64,000 nt of DNA, taken from NCBI RefSeq assembly GCF_002096335.1, contig NZ_NCUW01000027.1, forward strand, positions 62,001 to 126,000. The letters are read 5' to 3'. Source of the DNA: Streptococcus oralis subsp. dentisani. Lineage in GTDB: Bacteria; Bacillota; Bacilli; Lactobacillales; Streptococcaceae. The position numbers and the translations under genes are program-made. The notes below the pieces were generated by a model, which saw nothing but the letters and a program-made list of their open reading frames with translations, made no database searches and was not told where the DNA came from. Position 1 is the stretch's first letter. Each line of letters starts with the position of its first letter. Of this stretch, positions 41,839-50,415 are shown piece after piece.

Positions 41839-42413
41839 TGGCAAAGGCTTTAATCTCGATTGACTATACAGAGGATTTCGTAGCAGACAACGGAAAGCTA
41901 ACTGCTGGAGCACCTGCTCAAGCAATATCAGAGGCAATCAATCAGGTGACCAGACTGGCTTTTGATCGTGGAGACTATGTTTTCTTCACCATTGATGCTC
42001 ATGAGGAAGGGGATGATTTTCATCCTGAGAGTAAACTCTTTCCACCGCACAACATCATTGGGACTAGTGGCCGTAACCTCTATGGCCCCCTAGCTGATTT
42101 CTATGCGGAAAATAAGGACGATAGTCGCGTCTTTTGGATGGACAAGCGTCACTATTCAGCATTTTCAGGAACGGACCTCGATATTCGCTTGCGAGAACGT
42201 CGGGTCGATACCGTCATCTTAACTGGTGTTTTGACGGATATTTGCGTTCTTCATACTGCTATTGATGCCTATAATCTAGGTTATAAAATCGAGGTTGTCA
42301 AGCCTGCGGTTGCTTCTATCTGGCCAGAAAATCATCAGTTTGCTCTTGGGCATTTTAAGAACACTCTGGGAGCCAAATTATTGGATGAAAATCTTGATGA
42401 AATTAAAGAATGA
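41838..42413 (+). CDS. pncA: Nicotinamidase PncA (isochorismatase-like hydrolase)
   Basis: A 191-residue amidase converting nicotinamide to nicotinate for NAD salvage. The catalytic triad is visible: Asp9 in ISIDYTEDF, Lys in MDKRHYSAF and Cys in GVLTDICVLHTA. The metal-site region FTIDAHEEGDDFHPES is also present. It is translationally coupled to codY. No terminator precedes the tRNA-Leu promoter that follows. Confidence 0.88.
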   Translation: MAKALISIDYTEDFVADNGKLTAGAPAQAISEAINQVTRLAFDRGDYVFFTIDAHEEGDDFHPESKLFPPHNIIGTSGRNLYGPLADFYAENKDDSRVFWMDKRHYSAFSGTDLDIRLRERRVDTVILTGVLTDICVLHTAIDAYNLGYKIEVVKPAVASIWPENHQFALGHFKNTLGAKLLDENLDEIKE

Positions 42414-42449
42414 TTCCCTTGGAAAAATGAAAAAAATCTGAAAAAAGTG

Positions 42450-42478
42450 TTGACAAAGATTTTGAAAGTTGATATACT
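42450..42478 (+). promoter_or_regulatory. tRNA-Leu promoter
   Basis: TTGACA (42450-42455), 17 bp, TATACT (42473-42478). Confidence 0.85.
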
Positions 42479-42493
42479 AGTAAAGTAATCGAC

Positions 42494-42579
42494 GCGGGGA
42501 TGGCGGAATTGGCAGACGCGCAGGACTAAGGATCCTGTGACCGCTTTAGGTCGTGAGGGTTCAAGTCCCTCTCTCCGCA
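42494..42579 (+). tRNA. tRNA-Leu, anticodon AAG
   Basis: An 86-nt class II tRNA. Acceptor GCGGGGA pairs with TCTCCGC (one G-U), discriminator A. The anticodon stem CAGGA/TCCTG closes the loop CTAAGGA, giving anticodon AAG. The long variable arm and T-loop GGTTCAAGTCC are normal. The 3' CCA is not encoded. Confidence 0.92.
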
Positions 42580-42586
42580 TAGGGTA

Positions 42587-42614
42587 AGAGTTAGCTTTGG
42601 CTAGCTCTTTTTGT
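42587..42614 (+). terminator. Terminator after tRNA-Leu
   Basis: AGAGTTAGC / GCTAGCTCT with loop TTTG, then TTTTTG. Confidence 0.85.
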
Positions 42615-42728
42615 TTTTCTAAAGAAGACTAGAGAAGGCATTTTGGATATCGAAAGCTATCGGCATCAAGAACTATCAATTATAGAATGGAGTCGATTTT
42701 TGATTGGTAAAACGTGTTCTAATATGAG

Positions 42729-42762
42729 GAAAGTTAGCTCTTGCTAGCTTTCTTCATTTTTT
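42729..42762 (+). terminator. Hairpin upstream of vex1
   Basis: GAAAGTTAGC (42729-42738) / GCTAGCTTTC (42743-42752), loop TCTT, then TTCATTTTTT. What it terminates is unclear. The interval 42615-42848 has no convincing gene. It may be a remnant of a deleted gene end. Confidence 0.65.
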
Positions 42763-42817
42763 CAACAGATAAATCAAAAATTTTTTTCGATTTCATAAAC
42801 ATTTCATATTTGGATTT

Positions 42818-42823
42818 TATAAT
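42818..42823 (+). promoter_or_regulatory. -10 of the vex operon
   Basis: TATAAT, 26 nt before ATG 42849. No good -35. Confidence 0.45.
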
Positions 42824-42848
42824 AGTCTTACAAATATGGAGGTGACAA

Positions 42849-44126
42849 ATGAATCCAATCCAAAGAGCTTGGGCTTATGTCAGCAGAAAACGACTGAGAA
42901 GTTTTATTTTATTTCTGATTTTATTGGTCCTATTGGCCGGAATTTCAGCCTGTTTGACTCTGATGAAGTCCAACAAAACAGTAGAAACGAATCTTTACAA
43001 ATCTCTCAATACCTCTTTTTCTATTAAGAAGATAGAGAACGGTCAGACCTTCAAGTTATCGGACCTAGCATCCGTTAGCAAGATTAAGGGACTGGAAAAT
43101 GTCTCTCCTGAACTCGAGACGGTCGTAAAATTAAAAGACAAGGAAGCGGTGAGTGGTGAGCAGAGTGTAGAACGCGATGATTTGTCAGCTGAGGACAAGA
43201 ATTTAGTGAGCTTAACAGCTCTTGAGGATTCATCTAGGGATGTTACCTTCACCAGCTCGGCTTTCAATCTGAAAGAAGGACGACACCTTCAAAAAGGGGA
43301 TGCAAAGAAAATCCTCATCCACGAAGAGTTGGCTAAGAAGAACGGTCTTTCGCTTCATGACAAGATTGGCTTGGATGCTGGACAGTCCGAAGCTGGAAAA
43401 GGGCAAACAGTAGAGTTTGAGATTGTCGGTATCTTTTCTGGTAAAAAACAAGAGAAGTTCACAGGCTTGTCTTCTGACTTCAGTGAAAACCAAGTTTTTA
43501 CAGACTATGAAAGTAGCCAAACCCTTTTGGGAAATAGTGAACCTCAAGTCAGTGCAGCGCGCTTCTATGTAGAAAATCCTAAGGAAATGGACGGACTCAT
43601 GAAGCAGGTGGAAAACTTGGCCTTGGAAAGTCAAGGCTACCAAGTTGAGAAGGAAAACAAGGCCTTTGAACAAATCAAAGACTCAGTTGCCACCTTCCAA
43701 ACCTTCCTAACCATCTTCCTTTATGGGATGTTGATAGCTGGAGCTGGAGCCTTAATTTTGGTCTTGTCTCTCTGGTTGAGAGAAAGGGTCTACGAAGTGG
43801 GGATTTTACTGGCACTTGGAAAAGGCAAGAGCTCGATCTTTCTACAGTTCTGTTTAGAGGTAATGTTGGTATCTCTTGGAGCTTTGCTTCCATCCTTTAT
43901 CGCTGGAAATGCCATTACATCCTATCTACTCCAAACTGTACTAGCCAGTGGAGATCAGGCAAGCTTACAGGACACGCTGGCCAAAGCAAGCGGTCTATCA
44001 ACCAGTCTCCTATCCTTTGCAGAATCCTATGTTTTTCTGCTCCTGATTGGTTGCTTATCAGTAGCCCTTTGTTTCGTATTCTTATTTAGAAAATCGCCTA
44101 AGGAAATTTTATCATCTATTAGTTAA
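42849..44126 (+). CDS. vex1: ABC transporter permease Vex1 (FtsX/MacB-like)
   Basis: A 425-residue membrane protein: one N-terminal span (LILLVLLAGISACL), a large extracellular domain of about 250 residues, then three C-terminal spans with the FtsX-like ERVYEVGILLALGKGKSS loop. With vex2 and vex3 it forms an exporter described in pneumococcus as next to the VncRS sensor system. The AGGTGACAA ribosome site precedes ATG 42849. The cargo is not established here, and I find no Pep27-like peptide gene nearby. Confidence 0.87.
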   Translation: MNPIQRAWAYVSRKRLRSFILFLILLVLLAGISACLTLMKSNKTVETNLYKSLNTSFSIKKIENGQTFKLSDLASVSKIKGLENVSPELETVVKLKDKEAVSGEQSVERDDLSAEDKNLVSLTALEDSSRDVTFTSSAFNLKEGRHLQKGDAKKILIHEELAKKNGLSLHDKIGLDAGQSEAGKGQTVEFEIVGIFSGKKQEKFTGLSSDFSENQVFTDYESSQTLLGNSEPQVSAARFYVENPKEMDGLMKQVENLALESQGYQVEKENKAFEQIKDSVATFQTFLTIFLYGMLIAGAGALILVLSLWLRERVYEVGILLALGKGKSSIFLQFCLEVMLVSLGALLPSFIAGNAITSYLLQTVLASGDQASLQDTLAKASGLSTSLLSFAESYVFLLLIGCLSVALCFVFLFRKSPKEILSSIS

Positions 44127-44138
44127 GAAGGAGAAATT

Positions 44139-44786
44139 ATGACTTTATTACAATTACAAGATGTTACCTACCGTTATAAGAACACTGCTGAAGCAGTTTT
44201 ATATCAGATCAAGTATAATTTTGAACCCGGAAAATTTTATAGTATCATTGGTGAGTCAGGAGCAGGAAAATCCACTCTCTTGTCTCTCTTAGCTGGTCTA
44301 GATAGTCCTGTCGAAGGTTCGATTCTTTTCCAAGGAGAGGACATTCGGAATAAGGGATATTCTTATCATCGCATGCACCATATTTCTCTGGTCTTTCAAA
44401 ATTATAACTTGATAGATTATCTTTCTCCACTGGAAAATATCCGCTTGGTCAACAAAAAGGCCAGCAAGGATACACTTCTTGAGCTTGGTTTGGATGAAAG
44501 TCAGATCAAGCGGAATGTTCTCCAGTTATCAGGTGGTCAACAACAGCGTGTTGCCATCGCTCGCAGTTTGGTCTCAGAAGCTCCAGTTATTCTAGCTGAT
44601 GAGCCAACAGGAAATCTGGATCCTAAGACTGCTGGAGATATTATCGAACTGCTCAAATCACTTGCCGAGAAAACAGGTAAATGTGTAATCGTCGTTACGC
44701 ACAGCAAAGAAGTGGCACAAGCGTCAGATATTACACTTGAGTTGAAGGACAAGAAACTGACTGAAACTCGCAATACTAGTAAATAA
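44139..44786 (+). CDS. vex2: ABC transporter ATPase Vex2
   Basis: A 215-residue ATPase of the LolD/MacB class. Walker A GESGAGKS is near residue 38, the signature is LSGGQQQR, and Walker B is VILADEPTGNLD. It drives the Vex1/Vex3 permeases. It starts 12 nt after vex1 with AAGGAG, the operon being vex1-vex2-vex3. Confidence 0.9.
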   Translation: MTLLQLQDVTYRYKNTAEAVLYQIKYNFEPGKFYSIIGESGAGKSTLLSLLAGLDSPVEGSILFQGEDIRNKGYSYHRMHHISLVFQNYNLIDYLSPLENIRLVNKKASKDTLLELGLDESQIKRNVLQLSGGQQQRVAIARSLVSEAPVILADEPTGNLDPKTAGDIIELLKSLAEKTGKCVIVVTHSKEVAQASDITLELKDKKLTETRNTSK

Positions 44787-44836
44787 TATAAGCTTGTTTT
44801 GATAGAATTATAAAATCAAATCTAGAAAGGGAACCT

Positions 44837-46216
44837 ATGTTACACAACGCATTTGCCTATGTTACAAGGAAGTTTTTCAAATCGATTGTTATCTTCCTGA
44901 TTATTCTCCTCATGGCGAGCTTGAGCTTGGTCGGCTTGTCGATCAAGGGAGCTACTGCCAAGGCTTCTCAGGAGACATTTAAAAATATCACCAACAGCTT
45001 CTCTATGCAAATCAATCGTCGCGTCAACCAAGGAACGCCTCGTGGTGCTGGAAATATCAAGGGTGAAGACATCAAAAAAATCACCGAAAACAAGGCCATC
45101 GAGTCTTATGTTAAACGCATCAACGCCATTGGAGATTTGACTGGATATGAACTCATCGAAACGCCAGAAACCAAGAAAAACCTCACTGCTGATCGTGCCA
45201 AACGTTTTGGAAGTAGTTTGATGATTACAGGCGTCAATGACTCCTCAAAAGAAGATAAGTTTGTCTCTGGTTCTTATAAACTGGTCGAAGGAGAGCACTT
45301 AACCAACGACGACAAGGATAAGATCCTCATGCACAAGGACTTGGCAGCCAAGCACGGCTGGAAGGTAGGGGACAAGGTTAAACTGGACTCCAACATCTAC
45401 GATGCAGATAATGAAAAAGGTGCCAAGGAAACAGTCGAAGTGACAATCAAGGGTCTCTTTGATGGTCACAATAAGTCGGCAGTTACCTACTCACAAGAGC
45501 TTTACGAAAACACAGCTATCACAGACATCCATACTGCTGCAAAACTTTATGGATACACAGAAGACACAGCCATTTATGGGGACGCAACCTTCTTTGTAAC
45601 AGCAGACAAGAACTTGGATGATGTTATGAAAGAGTTGAATGGAATCAGTGGTATCAACTGGAAGAGCTACACACTTGTGAAGAGCTCCTCTAACTACCCA
45701 GCTCTAGAGCAATCCATCTCTGGTATGTACAAGATGGCCAACCTCCTCTTCTGGGGTAGCTTGAGCTTCTCAGTTCTTCTCCTTACCCTCTTGCTCAGTC
45801 TTTGGATTAATGCCCGTCGCAAGGAAGTGGGAATTCTCCTCTCTATCGGCCTCAAGCAGGCAAGTATCTTGGGTCAATTTATCACAGAATCCATCTTAAT
45901 TGCCATCCCTGCTCTCATTTCTGCTTACTTCCTAGCTAACTATACAGCTCGTGCAATCGGAAACACCGTCCTTGCCAATGTCACTTCAGGTGTTGCCAAG
46001 CAAGCCAGCAAGGCGGCTCAAGCCTCTAACCTTGGTGGTGGTGCAGAAGTAGATGGCTTTAGCAAGACCTTGTCGAGCCTAGACATTTCCATTCAGACAT
46101 CAGACTTTATCATCGTCTTTGTTCTTGCTTTAGTTCTAGTGGTTCTCGTTATGGCGCTTGCTTCAAGCAATCTCCTTAGAAAACAACCAAAAGAGCTCTT
46201 GCTGGATAGCGAATAA
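44837..46216 (+). CDS. vex3: ABC transporter permease Vex3 (FtsX/MacB-like)
   Basis: A 459-residue paralogue of Vex1 with the same topology: one N-terminal span, an extracellular domain of about 270 residues, then three spans (LLFWGSLSFSVLLLTLLLS and others) with INARRKEVGILLSIGLKQ in the loop. It ends with LLRKQPKELLLDSE in the cytoplasm. It probably pairs with Vex1 and Vex2. A hairpin at 46224-46270 follows, before vncR. Confidence 0.87.
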   Translation: MLHNAFAYVTRKFFKSIVIFLIILLMASLSLVGLSIKGATAKASQETFKNITNSFSMQINRRVNQGTPRGAGNIKGEDIKKITENKAIESYVKRINAIGDLTGYELIETPETKKNLTADRAKRFGSSLMITGVNDSSKEDKFVSGSYKLVEGEHLTNDDKDKILMHKDLAAKHGWKVGDKVKLDSNIYDADNEKGAKETVEVTIKGLFDGHNKSAVTYSQELYENTAITDIHTAAKLYGYTEDTAIYGDATFFVTADKNLDDVMKELNGISGINWKSYTLVKSSSNYPALEQSISGMYKMANLLFWGSLSFSVLLLTLLLSLWINARRKEVGILLSIGLKQASILGQFITESILIAIPALISAYFLANYTARAIGNTVLANVTSGVAKQASKAAQASNLGGGAEVDGFSKTLSSLDISIQTSDFIIVFVLALVLVVLVMALASSNLLRKQPKELLLDSE

Positions 46217-46223
46217 AAAACTT

Positions 46224-46270
46224 GCTACCTATTCTCCCCTAAATGGGGTATAATATAGGTAGCATTTTTA
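46224..46270 (+). terminator. Hairpin between vex3 and vncR, containing a TATAAT
   Basis: GCTACCTAT (46224-46232) / ATAGGTAGC (46255-46263), inner CCCC/GGGG, then ATTTTTA. TATAAT (46249-46254) lies on its descending arm, so a promoter for vncR may overlap the vex terminator. Confidence 0.6.
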
Positions 46271-46357
46271 TCTGTTTTGTCTTGATAAGGCCTCTTCCTT
46301 TCAGGATGAAACTGAGATAATTTACAAGAAATTTAAAGGAATGTGAAAGATTTTTCT

Positions 46358-47014
46358 ATGAAAATTTTAATAGTCGAAGATGAAGAGATGATCCGTGAGG
46401 GGATCAGTGACTATTTGACAGATTGTGGTTATGAAACCATTCAGGCTGCGGACGGCGAGGAAGCCCTAGAACAATTTTCCAACTATGAAGTAGCCTTAGT
46501 TTTACTGGATATCCAGATGCCCAAGCTCAATGGTTTAGAAGTCCTAGCTGAGATTCGCAAAACCAGCCAAGTCCCTGTCTTGATGCTGACTGCCTTTCAG
46601 GATGAGGAATACAAGATGAGTGCCTTTGCTTCGCTAGCTGATGGCTATCTGGAAAAACCCTTCTCCCTCTCCCTTTTAAAAGTAAGGGTGGACGCGATTT
46701 TCAAGCGCTACTACGATACAGGACGAATCTTCTCCTATAAGGATACCAAGGTGGACTTTGAGAGCTATAGTGCAAGCCTCGCAGGCCAAGAAGTGGCCAT
46801 CAATGCCAAAGAGTTGGAAATTCTGGACTATCTGGTGAAAAATGAGGGACGGGCCCTGACTCGTTCTCAGATAATCGATGCTGTCTGGAAGGTGACAGAT
46901 GAGGTGCCTTTTGACCGTGTCATTGATGTTTATATCAAGGAATTGCGGAAAAAGCTAGACTTGGATTGTATCCTCACTGTGCGCAATGTTGGTTATAAAT
47001 TGGAGCGAAAATGA
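46358..47014 (+). CDS. vncR: Response regulator VncR (OmpR/PhoB family)
   Basis: A 218-residue DNA-binding response regulator. The receiver domain has the acidic pocket VEDEE, the phospho-accepting Asp51 in LVLLDIQMPK, and LTAF and EKPF. The C-terminal winged helix ends in VRNVGYKLERK. The start is taken at ATG 46358; a GTG at 46343 would add five residues. It overlaps vncS by 4 bases (ATGA). The pair is adjacent to the Vex exporter as in pneumococcus. Confidence 0.92.
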   Translation: MKILIVEDEEMIREGISDYLTDCGYETIQAADGEEALEQFSNYEVALVLLDIQMPKLNGLEVLAEIRKTSQVPVLMLTAFQDEEYKMSAFASLADGYLEKPFSLSLLKVRVDAIFKRYYDTGRIFSYKDTKVDFESYSASLAGQEVAINAKELEILDYLVKNEGRALTRSQIIDAVWKVTDEVPFDRVIDVYIKELRKKLDLDCILTVRNVGYKLERK

Positions 47015-48339
47015 AACGAACAGGTTTATTTACAAAGATATTTATCTATACCTTCTCGATTTTTAGTGTTCTGGTTATTTGTCTTCATTTAGCTATTTAT
47101 TTTCTCTTTCCCTCTACTTATCTGAGCCATCGTCAGGAAACCATTGGTCAGAAAGCGACAGCCATTGCTCAGTCCCTAGAGGGAAAGGATAAGCAGAGTA
47201 TCGAGCAAGTGTTAGACTTGTATTCTCAGACTAGTGATATCAAAGGGGCCGTCAAGGGAGAGATGACCGAGGACAAGTTAGAAGTCAAGAACAACCTTCC
47301 TCTGGACACAGACCGCCAGACCACCTCTCTCTTTATCGAGGAGCGTGAGGTGAAAACGCAAGATGGTAGCACCATGACTCTTCAATTTCTAGCTTCCATG
47401 GACTTGCAAAAGGAAGCAGAGCAAATCAGCCTCCAGTTTCTTCCCTATACCTTGCTGGCATCCTTTCTGATTTCCCTCTTGGTAGCTTATATCTACGCTC
47501 GAACTATTGTTGCCCCGATTTTGGAAATCAAGCGGGTGACCCGTCGAATGATGGAACTAGATGCTCAAGTGCGTTTGCGCGTGGATTCTAAGGATGAGAT
47601 TGGTGATCTAAAGGAACAAATCAATAGTCTCTACCAGCATCTTTTGACTGTTATTGCGGACTTGCATGAGAAGAATGAAGCCATTCTCCAGCTTGAGAAG
47701 ATGAAGGTTGAGTTCTTACGAGGTGCCTCTCATGAATTGAAAACCCCTCTGGCTAGTCTCAAAATCCTAATCGAAAATATGAAGGAAAATATTGGTCGTT
47801 ACAAGGATAGAGACCACTATCTGGGAGTAGCCTTGGGGATTGTGGACGACCTCAGTCACCACGTTCTTCAGATACTTTCTCTCTCTTCTGTTCAGGAATT
47901 GAGAGAGGAGAAGGAAGAAATTGACCTACTCCAGATGACACAAGACTTGGTTGACGATTATACTCTACTTGCTAAGGAAAGAGAGCTTCGGATAGAGAAT
48001 AGCTTGACCCATCAGCAGGCTTACATAAATCCATCTGTGATGAAACTGATCCTATCTAATCTCATCAGTAATGCTATCAAGCACTCCATTTCAGGTGGCT
48101 TGGTTCGTATCGGAGAGAGAGAAGGGGAACTCTTTATCGAGAATAGCTGTAGTCCTGAAGAACAAGAAAAACTGGCCCAGTCTTTTTCTGGCAATGCTAG
48201 TCGCAAGGCTAAGGGTTCAGGAATGGGGCTCTTTGTGGTCAAAAGTTTATTAGAACATGAGAAATTACCTTATCATTTTGAGATGAAAGATGATCGTTTG
48301 ACCTTCTTCATGTCTTATCCTAAAGTCACACAAGACTAA
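47011..48339 (+). CDS. vncS: Sensor histidine kinase VncS
   Basis: A 442-residue sensor kinase. Two membrane spans (about residues 10-30 and 150-170) enclose an extracellular domain of about 120 residues. A HAMP segment follows, then the dimerisation box with His241 (GASHELKTPLASL), the N box LILSNLISNAIKHS and the G box GSGMGLFVVKSL. It looks complete and active. VncRS has been linked in pneumococcus to vancomycin and autolysis responses, though that is debated. Confidence 0.92.
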   Translation: MKRTGLFTKIFIYTFSIFSVLVICLHLAIYFLFPSTYLSHRQETIGQKATAIAQSLEGKDKQSIEQVLDLYSQTSDIKGAVKGEMTEDKLEVKNNLPLDTDRQTTSLFIEEREVKTQDGSTMTLQFLASMDLQKEAEQISLQFLPYTLLASFLISLLVAYIYARTIVAPILEIKRVTRRMMELDAQVRLRVDSKDEIGDLKEQINSLYQHLLTVIADLHEKNEAILQLEKMKVEFLRGASHELKTPLASLKILIENMKENIGRYKDRDHYLGVALGIVDDLSHHVLQILSLSSVQELREEKEEIDLLQMTQDLVDDYTLLAKERELRIENSLTHQQAYINPSVMKLILSNLISNAIKHSISGGLVRIGEREGELFIENSCSPEEQEKLAQSFSGNASRKAKGSGMGLFVVKSLLEHEKLPYHFEMKDDRLTFFMSYPKVTQD

Positions 48340-48420
48340 GGGAAAGAAAGGGTTTACATTGATTAAGTTGGAAGAAATTCAATCTAAAGTATGGGAAAAA
48401 CTAGCTTTTTTTATCAAAAA

Positions 48421-48429
48421 GTGATAAAA
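48421..48429 (+). promoter_or_regulatory. fba extended -10 promoter
   Basis: TGATAAAAT with TAAAAT at 48424-48429, 49 nt before ATG 48479. The -35 is weak. Confidence 0.5.
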
Positions 48430-48478
48430 TGAACAATGTAAATGGGATGTCCCAAAAAATATATAGGAGGCCTGACAA

Positions 48479-49360
48479 ATGGCAATCGTTTCAGCAGAAA
48501 AATTTGTCCAAGCAGCTCGTGACAACGGTTATGCAGTTGGTGGATTTAACACAAACAACCTTGAGTGGACTCAAGCTATCTTGCGTGCAGCAGAAGCTAA
48601 AAAAGCTCCAGTTTTGATCCAAACTTCAATGGGTGCTGCTAAATACATGGGTGGTTACAAAGTTGCTCGCAACTTGATCGCTAACCTTGTTGAGTCAATG
48701 GGTATCACTGTACCAGTAGCTATCCATCTTGACCACGGTCACTACGAAGATGCACTTGAGTGTATCGAAGTTGGTTACACTTCAATCATGTTTGACGGTT
48801 CACACCTTCCAGTTGAAGAAAACCTTAAATTGGCTAAAGACGTTGTTGAAAAAGCACACGCTAAAGGTATCTCAGTAGAAGCTGAAGTTGGTACTATCGG
48901 TGGTGAAGAAGACGGTATCATCGGTAAAGGTGAATTGGCTCCAATCGAAGACGCTAAAGCAATGGTTGCAACTGGTATTGACTTCTTGGCAGCTGGTATC
49001 GGTAACATCCACGGTCCTTACCCAGCAAACTGGGAAGGTCTTGACCTTGACCACTTGAAGAAATTGACAGAAGCTCTTCCAGGCTTCCCAATCGTATTGC
49101 ACGGTGGTTCAGGTATTCCTGATGACCAAATCCAAGCAGCTATCAAACTTGGTGTTGCGAAAGTTAACGTTAACACTGAATGCCAAATCGCATTCGCTAA
49201 CGCAACTCGTAAATTTGCTCGTGACTACGAAGCAAACGAAGCAGAATACGACAAGAAAAAACTCTTCGACCCACGTAAATTCTTGGCTGACGGTGTAAAA
49301 GCTATCCAAGCATCAGTTGAAGAACGTATCGACGTATTCGGTTCAGAAGGTAAAGCATAA
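48479..49360 (+). CDS. fba: Fructose-bisphosphate aldolase, class II
   Basis: A 293-residue zinc-dependent aldolase splitting fructose-1,6-bisphosphate. Metal and catalytic residues are in IHLDHGHYED, VEAEVGTIGGEEDG and VLHGGSGIPDDQ, and NVNTECQIAF follows. The codon bias is that of a very highly expressed gene. AGGAGGCC precedes ATG 48479. The last 20 bases of the gene and its terminator are duplicated at 53264-53333, marking the right edge of island 2. Confidence 0.96.
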   Translation: MAIVSAEKFVQAARDNGYAVGGFNTNNLEWTQAILRAAEAKKAPVLIQTSMGAAKYMGGYKVARNLIANLVESMGITVPVAIHLDHGHYEDALECIEVGYTSIMFDGSHLPVEENLKLAKDVVEKAHAKGISVEAEVGTIGGEEDGIIGKGELAPIEDAKAMVATGIDFLAAGIGNIHGPYPANWEGLDLDHLKKLTEALPGFPIVLHGGSGIPDDQIQAAIKLGVAKVNVNTECQIAFANATRKFARDYEANEAEYDKKKLFDPRKFLADGVKAIQASVEERIDVFGSEGKA

Positions 49361-49410
49361 TCTAGCTGAACAATACAGATGAAACCTGCCCATTGGGTGG
49401 GTTTTTTGTG
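49341..49410 (+). repeat. fba 3' end and terminator, original copy (left edge of island 2)
   Basis: Runs from within the last codons of fba through the hairpin. Most positions match 53264-53333, with substitutions and small indels between the stop codon and the hairpin. Confidence 0.85.
49382..49408 (+). terminator. fba terminator
   Basis: AAACCTGCCC / GGGTGGGTTT stem with a short ATT loop, then T-run. Confidence 0.8.
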
Positions 49411-49591
49411 TTTTCTTTTATAGAGAATATACTTAAGACCACTATATCCAAAGTTGCTAAATTAATGTAATTATTCTAAGACTACCCTTGGCGAACGAAT
49501 ATAATAACTTTACGCCTGTTTTCAAAGGAAATCACTGTCTTTCCCAAAGTAAATTGGAACATCTAATTTTTTAGGAATGCTGAGTAGCTAA

Positions 49592-50095
49592 ATGAATGAT
49601 AGAACTTTCAAAAAAATTAATAGTTTAAAGCACTTAGCACCTGTTTATATTGATGAAACGGGAGTCGATACTTATTTTTATCGAGAATACGATCGCTCAT
49701 TAAAAGATCAGTTAATAGGAGGTGAAGTGTATGGAAGAAGGTATCAGAGGATTTCTTTGGTTGTAGGTCTAACAAATAGTGAGTTAATCGCTCCAATGAC
49801 TTACGATGAGACGATGACGAGCGACTTTTTGAAGCTTGGTTTCAGAAGTTTCTCCTACCAATATTAAATACACCATTAGTTATTATTATGGATAATGCAA
49901 GATTCCATAGAATGGTTAAGCTAGAGCTCTTATGTGAAGAGTTTGGGCATAAAATTTTACCTCTTCCTCCCTACTCACCTGAGTACAATCCTATTGAGAA
50001 AACATGGGCTTATATCGCAAAGCACCTCAAAAAGGTATTACCAAGTTGTAATACCTTTTTTCGAGGCTCTTTTGTCTTGTTCTTGTTTCAATTGA
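49592..50095 (+). pseudogene. IS630-family transposase remnant, frameshifted
   Basis: Two open pieces (49592-49867 and 49888-50115) belong to one DDE transposase. The first has YIDETG; the second has IMDNARFHR and LPPYSPEYNPIEKTWAY, the second Asp and the Glu of the triad. One base is missing in a T-tract near 49830: restoring it joins the pieces as DFFEAWFQKF. A second shift near 50060 turns the expected NTFYEALL into NTFFRGS; the shifted frame would end at 50095. The N-terminal helix-turn-helix half is absent, so this is a dead fragment. No terminal inverted repeats are recognisable. Confidence 0.8.
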
Positions 50096-50415
50096 CTATA
50101 GTATTCACCATCTAAAGAATTACTTGATTGGTTAGAACAGGCAATTAATAAAATTGGAGATAGAGACACTAAAAATAATGTGGCAAATTCTTACATTTGC
50201 TTACTTCATTTCTATTATATCAAAGCAATTTTACAAGTTTAAGACAGGTAGTGCTGACAATCATTTTACTTTTTCAGGGAATATCCCTTTCTATGAAATA
50301 AAAGCCTAATCTGTTCTTGGAAAATTCACAGACCTATTGCTTTACTATGCTATCTTTAATTACACGAGACTCATTATACCTATTTATTCTTTCTCCATTA
50401 ATTAATTCTAATTTT
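50096..50415. other. Non-coding A+T-rich stretch in island 2
   Basis: I see no gene, promoter or strong hairpin in these 320 bp. It probably contains decayed DNA between the IS remnant and the oxidoreductase gene. Confidence 0.5.

Noticed and set aside
42726..42749. Short frame beginning MRK before vex1 as Pep27
   Set aside because: It ends after seven codons and lies inside a terminator hairpin.
49820..49900. Programmed frameshift in the IS630 transposase
   Set aside because: Two independent shifts and a missing N-terminal half point to decay rather than programmed frameshifting.
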